Part shown: one piece after another, positions 1-11,041 of the stretch | How the letters are laid out: every line of letters starts with the position of its first letter | Numbering within the stretch: position 1 is the first letter of the stretch | Source of the DNA: Metallyticus violacea | Taxonomy: Eukaryota; Arthropoda; Insecta; Mantodea; Metallyticidae | Direction of reading: 5' to 3' | Length of the DNA: 64,000 nucleotides | NCBI GenBank assembly: GCA_030762175.1 | Contig: CM060843.1 | Coordinates: forward strand, 117,000,869-117,064,868 | The notes under the pieces: generated by a model | What the model saw: the letters and a program-made list of their open reading frames with translations, nothing else | Database searches by the model: none | Told to the model about the DNA's origin: nothing | Position numbers and translations under genes: made by a program

Positions 1-1860
1 TATTCATATATCTCATCTAATAAACCAATATCTCCCATATCTCTTCCTCCTTCTTCAACTCTATTGCTTTCATCAACCTAACTCCCCTATTCTTCTTTTT
101 CTAATCTCTCATTGCCTAGTTTTATAGTTTACATGTTTAATTTTATCTCTTAGTATAAAATCATCTTCTCTCTTCCTATTCTCTTCTTGCCTGTTGTTGT
201 TCAATAGATTCTTCTTCTGTCTGGTCATTATTCTCGCTATCTTTTTCATTCTTTACCTCTACTTCCCCTCTTCTTCTTTCGTCCTGTTGCACTGCATTTA
301 GGTTAGGTCGTGTGTAGTCTATTTCTGTGTTTTATTTTATGTACGTAATCTCTCGCGTTTTCTTACCTCCTCTACTTGGGTTACGTCAGTCTCAATCTTC
401 TGTTTACTCCTCGCGCCAGTTTGCTAATTGTATCAGCAAGTTGATGTAGTTGGTTGTATGTTCTGTCTCTTTGAATGTGTGAAATATGATGGCCACTTAA
501 AATATCTCTGTAGTCCCTTACGTCGTTTGCAAAGTGTGGACATTCACATAAGACGGGTTGTTTATCACAGAGATCGCGTGTATCATTTCGTGTTATATTA
601 ACTTTTTTTTCCCAATATGTTTTGTATGGACCGTGTCCAGTTAGGTAATGCATCATTCCTTTCGTGTGTTAAATATGTTTAATCTTCAATCCTTCTAAAA
701 TAGTTATTAAATAACTAATAGATTTTTTCTACCTACCTCTGTAGTGTCCCTTTCCCGTTGCCACTATTGTTTAATGTATTTTTTTTTATTTCCTGTACAC
801 TATCAGTACCTGCCAATTATTTCATACACTTTGCCTAGATTTTTTCTTAAGTAAAAAAATTGATCTCTTCAATTTAATTGCAAAATAAATAGGCCATATT
901 CCTGTCGATACTATAGGGCTAGGGGTTGGTGAGGTGCTGCCGTGAATCTTAATAAGATCTTTCTTTGTGAGCATCTCAGAAGAGTCTTAATGCGATGTCA
1001 TTCATCTTTGTTGCCCATATGCCTGCCTCGCAAGTTATTACAGAAGTAAAAATGTTTGTATGATAAGATATAGTATCATTGAATGGGGTTTTAAAGTCGG
1101 TTTGCATTATTCTTGCCAATTTCATCATAATGTTCTCAGATTTTTTTTCTAATTTTGTCTGTTTTCTAAATTTTTACATTCCTCGTCTAAATATAAGCCT
1201 AAATATTTTGCCTTTTTATCTTCTGATATTTTGATTATTATACTTTATGGTTGAGTCTCTTTTAGGTTACATTTCAGTATCAAATATGCAGATTTAGATA
1301 GGGCGATTTTTTTATTCATTTCTTCCATAGCTATCCATTATTTTGATCGTTAAGTGGTTAGCACGGCTTTCAGTTTAATCTCTATTTTCGCCTTCTATTA
1401 TAAATAAAACATCGTCAGCATAAGCAATAGTTCGCTTACGTGGTCGTCCTTTATCAAGTCGTCTAATAGGTTTCTAGGACAATATTCCAAACGGCCGGAC
1501 GTAGGATCGAACTCTGGGGACATCCCTTTGTAATTTTTCTGTATTTATTATTTTCAATACCTTTAATGTTTACTCTTTTTGCAGTAGTTTTTTATCTATG
1601 CATATAAACACCTGGGGAAACTTTTCTCCCGTAATCGTACAAACAATGCAGGCCACTAGAGAATGTCGAATGCGCCGGAAAAAACACATTTAAATGCCAA
1701 TAATACATTTTGAATCTTACAATTTTACCGTAATTAGTGGCTGACTAATTGCATATTCCTTTGATCTCCCTTTTCTAAAACCACACTGGTTGTTGTTCAT
1801 ACCTAACATAATTATAAAATTCTTCCATTCTCATGCAAAGTAATTCCTCCGGTCAGCGCG
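1..1860 (-). mobile_element. R1-clade non-LTR retrotransposon (LINE) relic, RT domain to C-terminus
   Basis: Read on the minus strand this is the 3' two-thirds of an R1-type LINE ORF2. From high to low coordinates I see: a segment resembling the RT finger region (NNQCGFRKGRS-like, near 1800-1760); GAFD..WWPAL-like residues, here AFDIL-WPALF (about 1675-1645); a GCPQ(S)SILRPAVWN motif (about 1530-1485); the catalytic YADD box, here YADDVLFIIEG after frame correction (about 1440-1391); and a C-terminal open frame (656-381) containing GHGPYKTYWEK and a C.C..H-like zinc-knuckle remnant. A Glu/Lys/Gln-rich tail follows (about 330-180), then pyrimidine-rich DNA to the window edge. Many stops and frameshifts interrupt it, so it is inactive. 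The motif order and the GP..TY C-terminus are R1-clade traits from family knowledge. The clade is likely; the exact family is not determined. The element may continue past base 1. Confidence 0.8.
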
Positions 1861-3624
1861 CCGCTCTTCAGCCGTTTAGTCAGCAATAACCCCGCACCGC
1901 GCTTTACAATCCTGTTTTATAGAATATGCTGGAACTGGCGTGCTCCTTGTACTGAATAATCATTGTATCAAGAAAACCTTTCTGATTGACAGAGTTAAAA
2001 TTACTTGTCGTGATTTTCTGATTTCATTACTAATATTTTCCTTTACATCCCGACACCCCCACTTGTGGGTGATATTGTTATCATTCAAATTTTGGATAAG
2101 TTTTTCTAAATGTTTCTTTGATAAAAATGTAAGTTTTCGCTTCCGTTTTTGTTTTGCACTGAACCAATAGTTTCAAATGCGTATATAATACTCTAAATTG
2201 CAGTTCTGGAAGATGACAAAGAGAGATGCGAATCGGCGTTAAAGTACGACGTTGCTGCTGCGAAGCGTCTAGTAGCCCAGGCATGAGCGGAAAAGTGTTA
2301 TAACTAAATTTCCATGTGTGTGTGTTTCGTATCCATAAAAACCATTCTTTATGGTAATTTTTCTTAATGCGTATTAGACGTAAACGAATCATTTATTAAA
2401 ATGGGTAAATTATAATCGTTTTATATTATTATTAAGAGTGATTATTGAAATAAATATGTCAAGGATAATATAAATGAGAAAAACTTAATGAACAACGCGG
2501 GATTACAAATAACATAAAATGAAATACAGTAAAATAACTTGAAAGTACATTTCAGTTCGCAGTTATTTTCGTATGGTGCTGCAACATTCAAGAGCTAATT
2601 TTTATATTGGGCACAATGTGCTATTTCCATCAGTGTCTTAAATGAATATGTGCATCATGCAGTTTCTTGCAATTACGATATGATCCAATTGCATGGGAGA
2701 ATTTCATCCGTTTTTCAATTAAAATTGTGTGTACAGGACGCAGTTAAACCGCACACTCGCACAGTTTTTAAACCTATGGGCTGATATTGACAGTGGCTTG
2801 AATAATTTAATGTCGGTGTTTCTACTCATTGTTGTTTCAGTTATATGCTATATATTGGTCCGATCTGTTTTTTATATTTTATCAACTGGATTGCCAATTA
2901 CGTGCATGTTAACATGTTTAGCTCTTGTTAAAAACTAAACTCCATATTTAGTTTTAATTACAAACCCTGTATTTAATAACATAAAAAAGGGATGGAATTG
3001 CTAGTTGAGCAATATAGGGTAGCTATTGATAAACACAAGTTGCAAAGTGGGTTAGGAAATGTTTGTTCAGAATCCAAATTCCCTCTGAAACGAACCACTA
3101 GCTGGTGGAATGTCCATTGCTTAGCACGGAAATTTCGTGTTGACCTTCTAGACAGGAAAGTATATTGCATAACGTTATTTTACTATTATTGGATTGTTGT
3201 TTTATACTAAACTTTTTAAAAAGTATTGCCTGTAAATATTGAGTTTTATTATTTCTTTAGTTGTAAAAATTAATGGCAGGTGCTCTCTATAGGACGGCGC
3301 TCAGAAGATTGAAGTTTTTAAAGTTAATTTGACATAGTCTGCTGATGATAGCAGTGGATCGTTAGACTCTGTCGCATCTAACTACTCCAGTTCAATTTTG
3401 CGTCGAAATGTGCAGCACTTATACTGGTATGGGTGAATAAATTTGTAAAATAATAAACAGGTACACAAAATATAAGTAATAAAAAAAAAAGAAGAAATCA
3501 AAAACGAGGAAGTACGATCTAAATACACACATGAACATTTAGCTGTGAGAAATATCTGTTCCGGATTCTGCATAATTTGACCGAGCTCTAAAGAACGCCT
3601 GTATTAATTGGTGTAATGAAATAT
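1861..3624. other. AT-rich stretch, nothing recognised
   Basis: No domain, tRNA or repeat match within the window was found. Open frames of 65-103 codons (for example minus 2081-2392, plus 2992-3210) have no recognisable motif. Bases 2990-3160 are less AT-rich than their surroundings and could be an unidentified repeat fragment. Confidence 0.5.
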
Positions 3625-4205
3625 TCAAAAATTCCTCCTAGGAACTACAATATCGTAACAGGTAACGAAACTTGAGTGTATTCGTATGAACCGGAAACTA
3701 AGCAACAATCCACTGTTTGAGTGTTCCAAGATGAACCGAATCCCACAATTTTTGTTCGTTTACGAAGCACTTCCAAGAAAACGATCATTTGTTTCATCGG
3801 TTGTACTGCACATGTCCCAACCATTCCTTTAGAGGATCGACGAACAGTTAGCTGAATTGTATACAACAATTTGTTTGCCAGAAATCATCGATGAAATCAA
3901 GAAAAACAACCGAAAACTTCACATCATTCTTCAAAATGATAATGCCAGCTCTCACACAGCACGTCAAACAATTTATTATTTTAAGGGGAAAAACATCGAA
4001 TTAATGTCTCATTGCCTGTATTCACCTGATTTATCGCCTAACGACTTGTTTTGTTCCCGAGTCTCAAACAAAAAATGTCGGGACAGAGATTTTCATCACC
4101 CCAAGGAACTGTTGGGGCCTTTAAAACAATGTTTTCGAGATAGCAACTTCAAAGTGGAAAAATGTTTTGAGAATTAGTAGAACGAATACAAAAGAATATA
4201 AATCA
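3625..4205 (+). pseudogene. mariner-like transposase relic, DDE domain
   Basis: Conceptual translation across frames gives the C-terminal two-thirds of a mariner transposase. Visible in order: VTGNET then a stop (about 3656-3676), where the family has TGDES; YEPETKQQSTV (about 3688-3720); FQDEPNP (about 3727-3747); CTAHVP..PLEDRRTVS (about 3805-3855); the open frame 3857-4177 with LPEIIDEIKKNNRK, ILQNDNASSHTARQT and YSPDLSPNDLF; and a tail like KCFEN..KRI. The second and third catalytic aspartates (in NDNAS and SPND) are kept. The first is asparagine here (AAC). Stops and frame changes make it dead. The N-terminal helix-turn-helix half and the terminal repeats are not seen, so boundaries are approximate. 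Confidence 0.88.
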
Positions 4206-4710
4206 TAAAGGGAAATATTTTCCAAAACAATAAAATAGTTTTTTCCAAAAAATTTTTTTCTTTCCTAGTTCTTGTAAAAACTTTAAAGGTAACCCTCGTA
4301 AGCACAATTTTGACTTTATCGGATGCTCGGGTAATCTTTCTGCACAATGCATCTTATCCAATATAATTTTCTCCTCCTTTATAAAGATCATATTTCACAG
4401 AAAGACAATTCGCCACTATTTAATGATTACGACTGCCTACAAATTAATCCGAATCGGAAGTATTTTCAACCCTCATTATATATTATTTTCTATCGCATAG
4501 AAGTCGGGCAAGAAATATAAAATACATTCATTCATTCAACATTGGAGGTCACGTCCGGGACTCGAAAAACGGATCTTTAGCTTACCTTGCCGATACTCTC
4601 AACTATTTGACCTTCCTTGTCCTACTCGGTCATAATTGCTAATCTTTCTTGAGTCCCTGGGGGCATCGTTAGGAGATTTTATACCAATAGGCTACACGAA
4701 ACATTAGGTA
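4206..4710. other. AT-rich stretch with a possible box-B-like site
   Basis: Mostly uninformative. On the minus strand near 4550-4570 there is TTTTTCGAGTCCCGG, which resembles a tRNA box B, but no matching box A or repeat partner was found. Confidence 0.4.
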
Positions 4711-4719
4711 TTTATTATG

Positions 4720-4775
<56 letters not shown>

Positions 4776-4806
4776 CATCATCGTCGTCGTCATCATCATC
4801 ATCATT
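4711..4806. repeat. (ATT)n microsatellite grading into (ATC)/(GTC)n
   Basis: A run of ATT trinucleotides from about 4720 to 4774 continues as ATC and GTC trinucleotides to about 4806. The stepwise change suggests point mutation and re-expansion within one array. Confidence 0.95.
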
Positions 4807-5160
4807 AATATCGAGCATTTCAAACCAGAATCAAACAGGTTACCGGATAAAATCTCTAACAAAATAACCTTGAATATGAGAGGTTTGCAATTGTGAATGG
4901 AAACTAAAGTTAACTCTAATGCTTAGAGTCCAGATACGGTTATCGCGACGTCATATTTGTTTCTATCTGTGCGAATTTAAATCATACATAGCATACAGCT
5001 TTATGTGAAAATCATGTCTACACCTTTTTATTAGAAGTATATGAAAATATAGATTATCTTTGCCTTTTGCCCTGCAGTATGTATTCATATATACTCGTAT
5101 ATATTTTCCTAAGATAAAACAGGAAAGAAATAAAATACACTTCGTTTCCAAATATGCATG

Positions 5161-5162
<2 letters not shown>

Positions 5163-5214
<52 letters not shown>
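5163..5214. repeat. (AAT)n microsatellite
   Basis: About 17 AAT units. The open frames crossing it (poly-Asn plus strand, poly-Ile both strands) are artefacts of the array. Confidence 0.95.
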
Positions 5215-5215
<1 letters not shown>

Positions 5216-6192
5216 TGGAAGATGAGAAAGCAATATATCAAAGATATCAAAAGCCAGTTTACTACCTCCGCTTCCAATATCAGTGTTTTCAGAACAGAAT
5301 AGTCGAACAAAGGGACGTAAAGGGGATAAAAGAGAATTAGGGAAATCAATCGAATTTTCAATAACATAAAATGCTTAAGAGTACGGACCATTAAACCATT
5401 TCGTCCCCATAATTTCAAAATTTATCTGGCCTTATCTGTTTGGTTTTCTATAATCTTAATGACCTCAATGGAGTTTGTGTGGTTTCTTAATTGAAAGAAA
5501 GAATGAATGTTACTTCTGTTTATAGTATCCTATAGTACATTGAACACATTGACAGCGATTCATTAATTTTCTTTGTTCTCTGTTTGTATCTGAATGATAT
5601 GTCCATATGTGAGGGGACAGTTCCAGCTTATTCTGTAATGTAAGATAGTGTATAGTTTTTAGGACGCTTATTTCAATTACACCATACTTAGTAATCAAGA
5701 CGTAAGCACCTTATGAACGGCTAAGGTTTATAAATTATAACAAAGCCCAGTAGTTATTAAAGCCACATATTAGGTACTTATCTTGTGCAACTTGGTTGAG
5801 AGGCAGGAGCAAATTTGCAGGAGGAGAATGCTATAAGGCTTCTTACTACGAAGATAAAAATACTATAATCGCTGTTGTTTTATTGCTAGCATCACTGAAT
5901 AAGTTTTTTGAAAGTTCATACTATTGTAGAATATTAACTTCTACTTAAAATAGTAACCTTTTTCAGGTATTGGTACTATCATAGCAAAAATGGATGTTCC
6001 TTAATCTCAGATCTCAAATTTAGCTCTATTTTTAGTTTATATTTTAAATTTATTTGAGAACATCCCTCAAATATTTGAAAAAAAATATTGCATTTGTTTT
6101 TGGACGTATAAATATAGGGTATTAAATTAGATTAATAATTTAAATCTTGTAATTGCAAGACCATTATCTTCTCTGCCGTACTAGAATACATA
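5215..6192. other. AT-rich stretch, nothing recognised
   Basis: No coding, tRNA-like or in-window repeat signal was seen. Confidence 0.5.
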
Positions 6193-6980
6193 CGAGATGT
6201 TATCAAAAAGTTCCCGGACTGGTTCTGTAGCGCACTAACAGATGGAGGTATAGAATTGCGCTTATGACTAACAGTGTGCCAAGTGACATGGCTATATTTG
6301 CATTGGGAATAGTTCAGTCGATATTTTTATTATGTGCGATTTCGTCATGGAATGAAAGTTAGGACAAAGAATTAACATGAAATTTGCCCTAAGTTTCGGA
6401 AATCTGCCACAGAGGTATTAAATATTCTTTAGCAAGGTTATGGCCTATGCAATGTTTCGAGTGATAATGGCGTTACAAAAGTGGAAGAACATCGCTGGAA
6501 TTTGAAAATGTCCGGGCAATTATTCATAACAGGAGAATAATCCATTTCCGCGGATATGTACCTTTCCTAGAAAATGAAGACTCACTGCGGATATGTACCT
6601 TTCCTAGAAAATGAAGACCCACTGCGGATATGTACCTTTCCTAGAAAATGAAGACCCACTGCGGTATGTACCTTTCCTAGAAAATGAAGACCCACTGCGG
6701 ATATGTACCTTTCGTAGAAAATGAAGACCCACTGCGGATATGTACCTTTCCTAGAAAATGAAGACCCACTGCGGTATGTACCTTTCCTAGAAAATGAAGA
6801 CTCACTTCAAAGGTGTTTAACAACAGCATGAATCGCAAAAGGTTCTACACTCACTTACAGGCAACGACTTTAAGGCCAGTGGTAGAAGCGTTAGGACTGG
6901 TATTTTGCTGCCAAGGAGATGTTCAACATTAGATAAATGACTTGTAACAGAACCGGTCCGGGAACTTTTGATAGAAGCTA
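6193..6980 (+). mobile_element. internally deleted mariner-like element with terminal inverted repeats
   Basis: The ends match as inverted repeats of about 30 bp: GTTATCAAAAAGTTCCCGGA at 6199-6218 extending to about 6228, and its complement from about 6946 to 6976 (CCGGTCCGGGAACTTTTGAT). Both ends can be bounded by TA (6191-6192 and 6979-6980), the mariner target, though the outermost bases pair poorly. Just inside the left end is a relic of the transposase N-terminus: KFALSFGK.ATE.LNIL..GYG (about 6380-6445), the usual mariner helix-turn-helix start. Near the right end a C-terminal relic (about 6820-6920) may be present. The DDE domain is missing and the gap is filled by a 37-bp tandem array. 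It is non-autonomous. Confidence 0.82.
6550..6806 (+). repeat. tandem array of a 37-bp unit, seven copies
   Basis: Units start at 6550, 6587, 6624, 6661, 6697, 6734 and 6771. Each is a variant of GCGGATATGTACCTTTCCTA followed by GAAAATGAAGACCCACT. Units 4 and 7 lack one A (36 bp). The first and last carry CTCACT instead of CCCACT. Unit 5 has one C-to-G change. Near identity suggests recent expansion inside the old mariner shell. Confidence 0.97.
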
Positions 6981-8079
6981 ATATTATATTATGTTTCAAG
7001 AACTTTAGTCTATTACAATAGAAATGTTTCATTTAACACATTTAAATACTCATGCGCAATATAAGCCAACAATAGCAAACAGTTTTGACGCATAGATTGC
7101 ATATCTTTCATTTTCAGCATCAAATGTATATTAATTTAAGATGAGCAAAGTAATTTCACTCATAACATCAAAGTTGTGTATGCAGCCCTTTGATTTAAGG
7201 GCAAAGAGCTTTAAGAGTCTACAAAGTAATAATTAGGCTATCTTCCTCTCACTTTATTGCAGCGCTCTCTTGCTCTGGAGTTGATTCTGGTAATCCTGGG
7301 AAATATTGCTGTTACTAATTCGATATTTTGTCTTCTTCAGGAATAAAACAGACGGTATAGCTCACAAATCCAACCATAAAGTATAACGCTCTTGCACTCT
7401 TCGTTAACCAAAATGACTGTTATAGATTTTAACACTTTATTTTACCAAGCGCTTATTACTGTTTATTTGCTCAAAGATTAATACTCAAAATAAAATATAA
7501 TATAACTAATATTAGGAAAATATCTTGGAATAGTATCCCATTTTTGGTGAATATCTAAACTGAACAGAATCTCTGAAGTAACTCTGTTTAATATTTTCAT
7601 TTTTCCAGTCATAGTCTTCATTATATTGAGAATTACTCGCGAGCTTATTGTACGCTTTTATTGCCACATGCTTGTGGTTTTCAATCCCGCTCCGACCAGG
7701 CAATCTGATAAAATTTGCTCATCAACCTAAGGCATAATTCTCCAGTACTGAATGTTTTAATTTGCGTAACTTTATTTTTTTATAAATCAATACACAAATT
7801 GTTAGTGAATAAAAGCACATAATGACAAAATCAAAAATGGAGCATTTTCCAAATGGTCACTTTAAGGTTCTGTTACACCATAAGTCACGATATTCTTTGA
7901 GGAGAACGGCGGGGAACTGTTAAAACAAAACAAACGCTGTTCAAAGCATTCTCACTATAATTAATTATATTTACTTGCATCGCCATTTACTTTCAGGTTT
8001 AGGTATTTTGACCTACTTCCGACTCATATGAGATCATCTATCTGTCTGGCTATTGATTATAAGGTTTCTAATTTTACTC
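6981..8079. other. AT-rich stretch, nothing recognised
   Basis: No domain or repeat match was found. Short frames, for example minus 7512-7703, have no recognisable motif. Confidence 0.5.
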
Positions 8080-8370
8080 TGCTTTGAAAGACGTGCGGAG
8101 TGCATTCTTTAAATGTAAAAAAGCCAATCTTTCCTGCGTTTATCTATTTTCTCCAAAACAGAACATTTATTTAGTTTTTCTCTAATTTAAGAGTTCCTGA
8201 CCTTGTCCATGAAGGTACATCGCGATTGTGGCCGAAACAGTCTCTTTTCTGCTGCCTATATTAAATGACTCTCTTTCATTTTTAAAGACCAGTTTTCAGC
8301 ACCATACAATGGAACTGGAAGAACGATACATCTGTAGTTTTTTAATATTTTTCTTTAGCCTTATTTTTCA
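8080..8370 (-). pseudogene. LINE reverse-transcriptase C-terminal tail relic
   Basis: Minus-strand translation from about 8318 down to 8085 reads PLYGAENWSLKMKE, then AAEKRLFR, DKVRNS-IREKLN, VLEKIDKRRKDWL and RMHSARLSK. This is the well-known tail of insect endonuclease/reverse-transcriptase polyproteins: LYG.ETW, then RRL.G.T..D..RN..IR..L, then I.....+W..H..RM...R.PK. A few stops are present. Upstream on the minus strand (8370 and above) the sequence becomes AT-rich and only faintly LINE-like. The clade differs from the R1 element at the window start. The overlapping plus-strand frame (8228-8512) is a shadow. Confidence 0.75.
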
Positions 8371-8898
8371 GGACCCTTGTTATAATTCTTGTCATTTTAT
8401 TAAAAGTATTAATTTTTGTTTATATGCATTTCTTGAATTTATTAAATATTTACCAAATGCGCTTAAATTTTATCACTTACTTTGCTATTTTTCAGTTTAT
8501 TATAATTATTAGACTATTATTATTGTTATTATTTTGAATCCATTATATTGTTCCCCTCGAATGTGACACCTTAATTATTATTTGACACTTTTTATAAACT
8601 ATCTTCTGAGTTCCTAAAATTATTTGCTGTTCAGCACACAACATAGTATTTAACATAATATTATTTAATTAACCATATATAAGCTAGCTTTCCATTTCTT
8701 TATGAATTAGTGAATATAAACATTAAATAGTGCAGGCAACCGTGCTGACTTCTTTGTTCGTTATTCTTTTATTTTTCAGTAATTTTCTAGCAAAACCGAA
8801 TGGAATCAATCTAACCGCAATGCCCCACTGGCTACATTTTTCGGGCGTTACTTTTTAATTTTTGCGTTTAACGTTCATTTTACTGCTTAGACATATTA

Positions 8899-9095
8899 GG
8901 CAGCAGAGAGTAGGCATGAGATGAAACCATAGATAGAAAATTAATTTATTTTATTAAATAAAGGAAGGTTTCCAAGTTTAGATGCCTCCCTGGTATTTGC
9001 ATTTATGAGGACGGAATAGAAATACCTTAATCAATTAGGACGGAAATTTAGGCCCCGGCTCAAGACCCGTGCCTTAACAACTCCGGTTTTTTGTC
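8899..9095 (-). mobile_element. SINE-A, diverged copy
   Basis: The complement carries decayed versions of the SINE-A landmarks: a head with CCTTAACAACTCC-like residues (about 9070-9085), the central ATAAATGCAAATACCAGGGA corresponding to the family's CATAAATGGCAAATGCCGGG, then CTAAACTTGG and the GGTTTCATCTCATG tail. It has no intact tRNA boxes. Confidence 0.6.
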
Positions 9096-9369
9096 GTTAT
9101 AACGGACTATCTTCTCTTTGGCTGATACTACTAAGATAAAGCAATGTACTTCAATAGGCAGATAAGCGCATTCTGCTCTTAGCGTATTAAAACAAATTAA
9201 TTATTATTTATCAATGGAAAAATATGAAAGCATTGAAAAGTTGTGATATTTTGAGAACGGTACGAAAAGCTAATTAAATGACTGTAAAAATATTGCTTCG
9301 TCTTTGCATATTATTCTTTCACTTTGTACTAGATCATGTACTGTTTCGTACACCCGAATTTGGATCGAC

Positions 9370-9680
9370 TAAATTATAAGCCTGATTCACTGTAAAGTGC
9401 TCAAAAGCGTCATGTTTTATCACCTTTCCAACATGCCGTATACACAATGAAGCCCTTTGCTACATGCTTGGAAGTAACCTGAATCAAAGTTGCAACACAA
9501 TGGTCAATTCTTCTATAATATCCCTTAAAATATTATCATCGACGCATACTAGAGCTGAAATCTAAAATAATACTATTTGTTTTTTACAACAACTCTTCTT
9601 AGAGTACAAAACACCATAATTTTGCAAAAGTTTACTAGAAAGGTACTAAACTGTAAACTGTTCTATTTCCAAGTCACTGA
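9370..9680 (+). repeat. unclassified dispersed repeat E, copy 1
   Basis: It aligns by eye with 29100-29420 in the same orientation. Anchors are ATTCACTGTAAAGTGCTCAA (9385) against AACTCATTGTAAAGAGCTCA, and CCTTTGCTACATGCTTGGAA (about 9453) against CCTTCTTTACATGCTTGGAA. A further anchor is AAACTGTAAACTGTTC against AACTTGCAAACTGTCC. No coding motif or tRNA head was seen. Confidence 0.6.
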
Positions 9681-10769
9681 TATTCTGGATGCATACACAA
9701 CTCTCCTAGTGTTATGAATAAACCTGATTCAATTAGAATTCAAAAGAGACTTGGCGAAATACAATTAGGAAATAATATTATAAGACCTTATTATAATAAT
9801 TATATAAAAGAGAGAAGGTAAAAGAAATGCAATTTAAGGTTATAGCTGAATTTACATGAAACAAACGAAATAAAATCCATTGTTCATGAATCATTAAATT
9901 CATAATTAAGGTTAGGAAACGATAATAGACCATTAGTTCAACAAATTGACAGTTGAACTCCTCAGACTGAAAGTTGATAATTGTCTAAAATAGAACTCAT
10001 ACAAAAAATTAGTTCTGTGTGTTATATTAATTCCATTGCCAATAAACGTGTTAAAAACTTTAATTTTCGTATATTTCACTTTGCTTAACGTCACCTCTCC
10101 AGTATATCGCCTGTGTTGAGTATTCATATGCATTTGATTAAATATTGGTATAAGTTTCTCTGCTATGAAAGTTAGGAGCAGTCGTGCTTAAAGCAATATG
10201 AGTAGTTGATTAATAAATGCAAAAGAAAATTATGGTCAGTGACGCATTATTTATAAGGTAAGGTGCATCCTTTTGCAACTGGGAACTTCATTTGGTTTTG
10301 GTTTTATTCGGAAACAGAGACAAAAAGCTCAGTCTGTAATAAACCACTTTAGAAGTACAGGACAGATATACAGGAAGCTTTTATAATCTGAGAATTATTC
10401 ACTCGTAAAACTGACAGATGGTCTCAATTAAAAACCAATAATCCTCATTGTTTTTCAAATATATCAATTTAGATGTATGGGGAGCCGTGTCGGATTGTTC
10501 ATTCGAAGACGAATGCCCTCAATAAAAGAGAAATAAAAGGCCCGATTTTTCGATACTGCACAAATAAATTGATTGATAGGTTATTAATGTTTATTTTGTA
10601 GAAGACAGATTTATTCAACGTACTATGATGTTTACGATTCATGGCCTATCTGAAGCATGCAACATAGCCTGTTAAAATTTTAACTATAATTACGTTTGTA
10701 TAATTCATTTATACACGTATTTTTCAACAGGATATATCTGATCAAATGTATTAAAAATCACAGTCTGTT
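9681..10769. other. AT-rich stretch, nothing recognised
   Basis: No coding or repeat signal was supported. Confidence 0.5.
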
Positions 10770-11035
10770 GTGTGAATTGCGTTCTCTCTGCAACAAAAAA
10801 TATAATTGTGGAGGTGAGCGTGCTATCGGTTCTATTAAGAAAACACGGAATAGTTTTGCAATCAAATTTCTGTTGCGGATGCTTCTGCAATGAGCTATTT
10901 TCAAGAGTTGGTGAAAAAGTGTCGTACAACTGGATCAGTCCGAAATTGAAAAATAACCAAGCGCCATCCGTTCTTACAGTTGCAATGGTCGCAAATATTC
11001 CAAGTAGGATGCTTTACAAGCTCTTTTAAATCGAT
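10770..11035 (+). pseudogene. helix-turn-helix fragment of a DDE transposase relic
   Basis: Read across frames the segment gives FQELVKKCRTTGSVRN followed by a stop and QAPSVLTVAMVANI. This matches the helix-turn-helix linker region of a transposase common in insect genomes, where LVKKFR.TGSV.. is followed by a Pro/Arg-rich stretch and VLT.E.V..I. Upstream residues (ELRSLCNKKYNCGG...) are too diverged to align. No DDE domain follows; the foldback structure at 11042 begins immediately after. The segment at 27400-27960 looks like the DDE half of the same transposase class, but nothing shows the two fragments came from one copy. Confidence 0.6.
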
Positions 11036-11041
11036 AGATAG

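Noticed and set aside
4540..4640. tRNA-like SINE head on the minus strand
   Set aside because: Only a box B-like word is present, with no box A and no partner copy.
5163..5418. Longest open frame in the window, 151 codons on the minus strand (4963-5418)
   Set aside because: It is held open by the (AAT)n array (poly-Ile) and has AT-driven composition with no motif.
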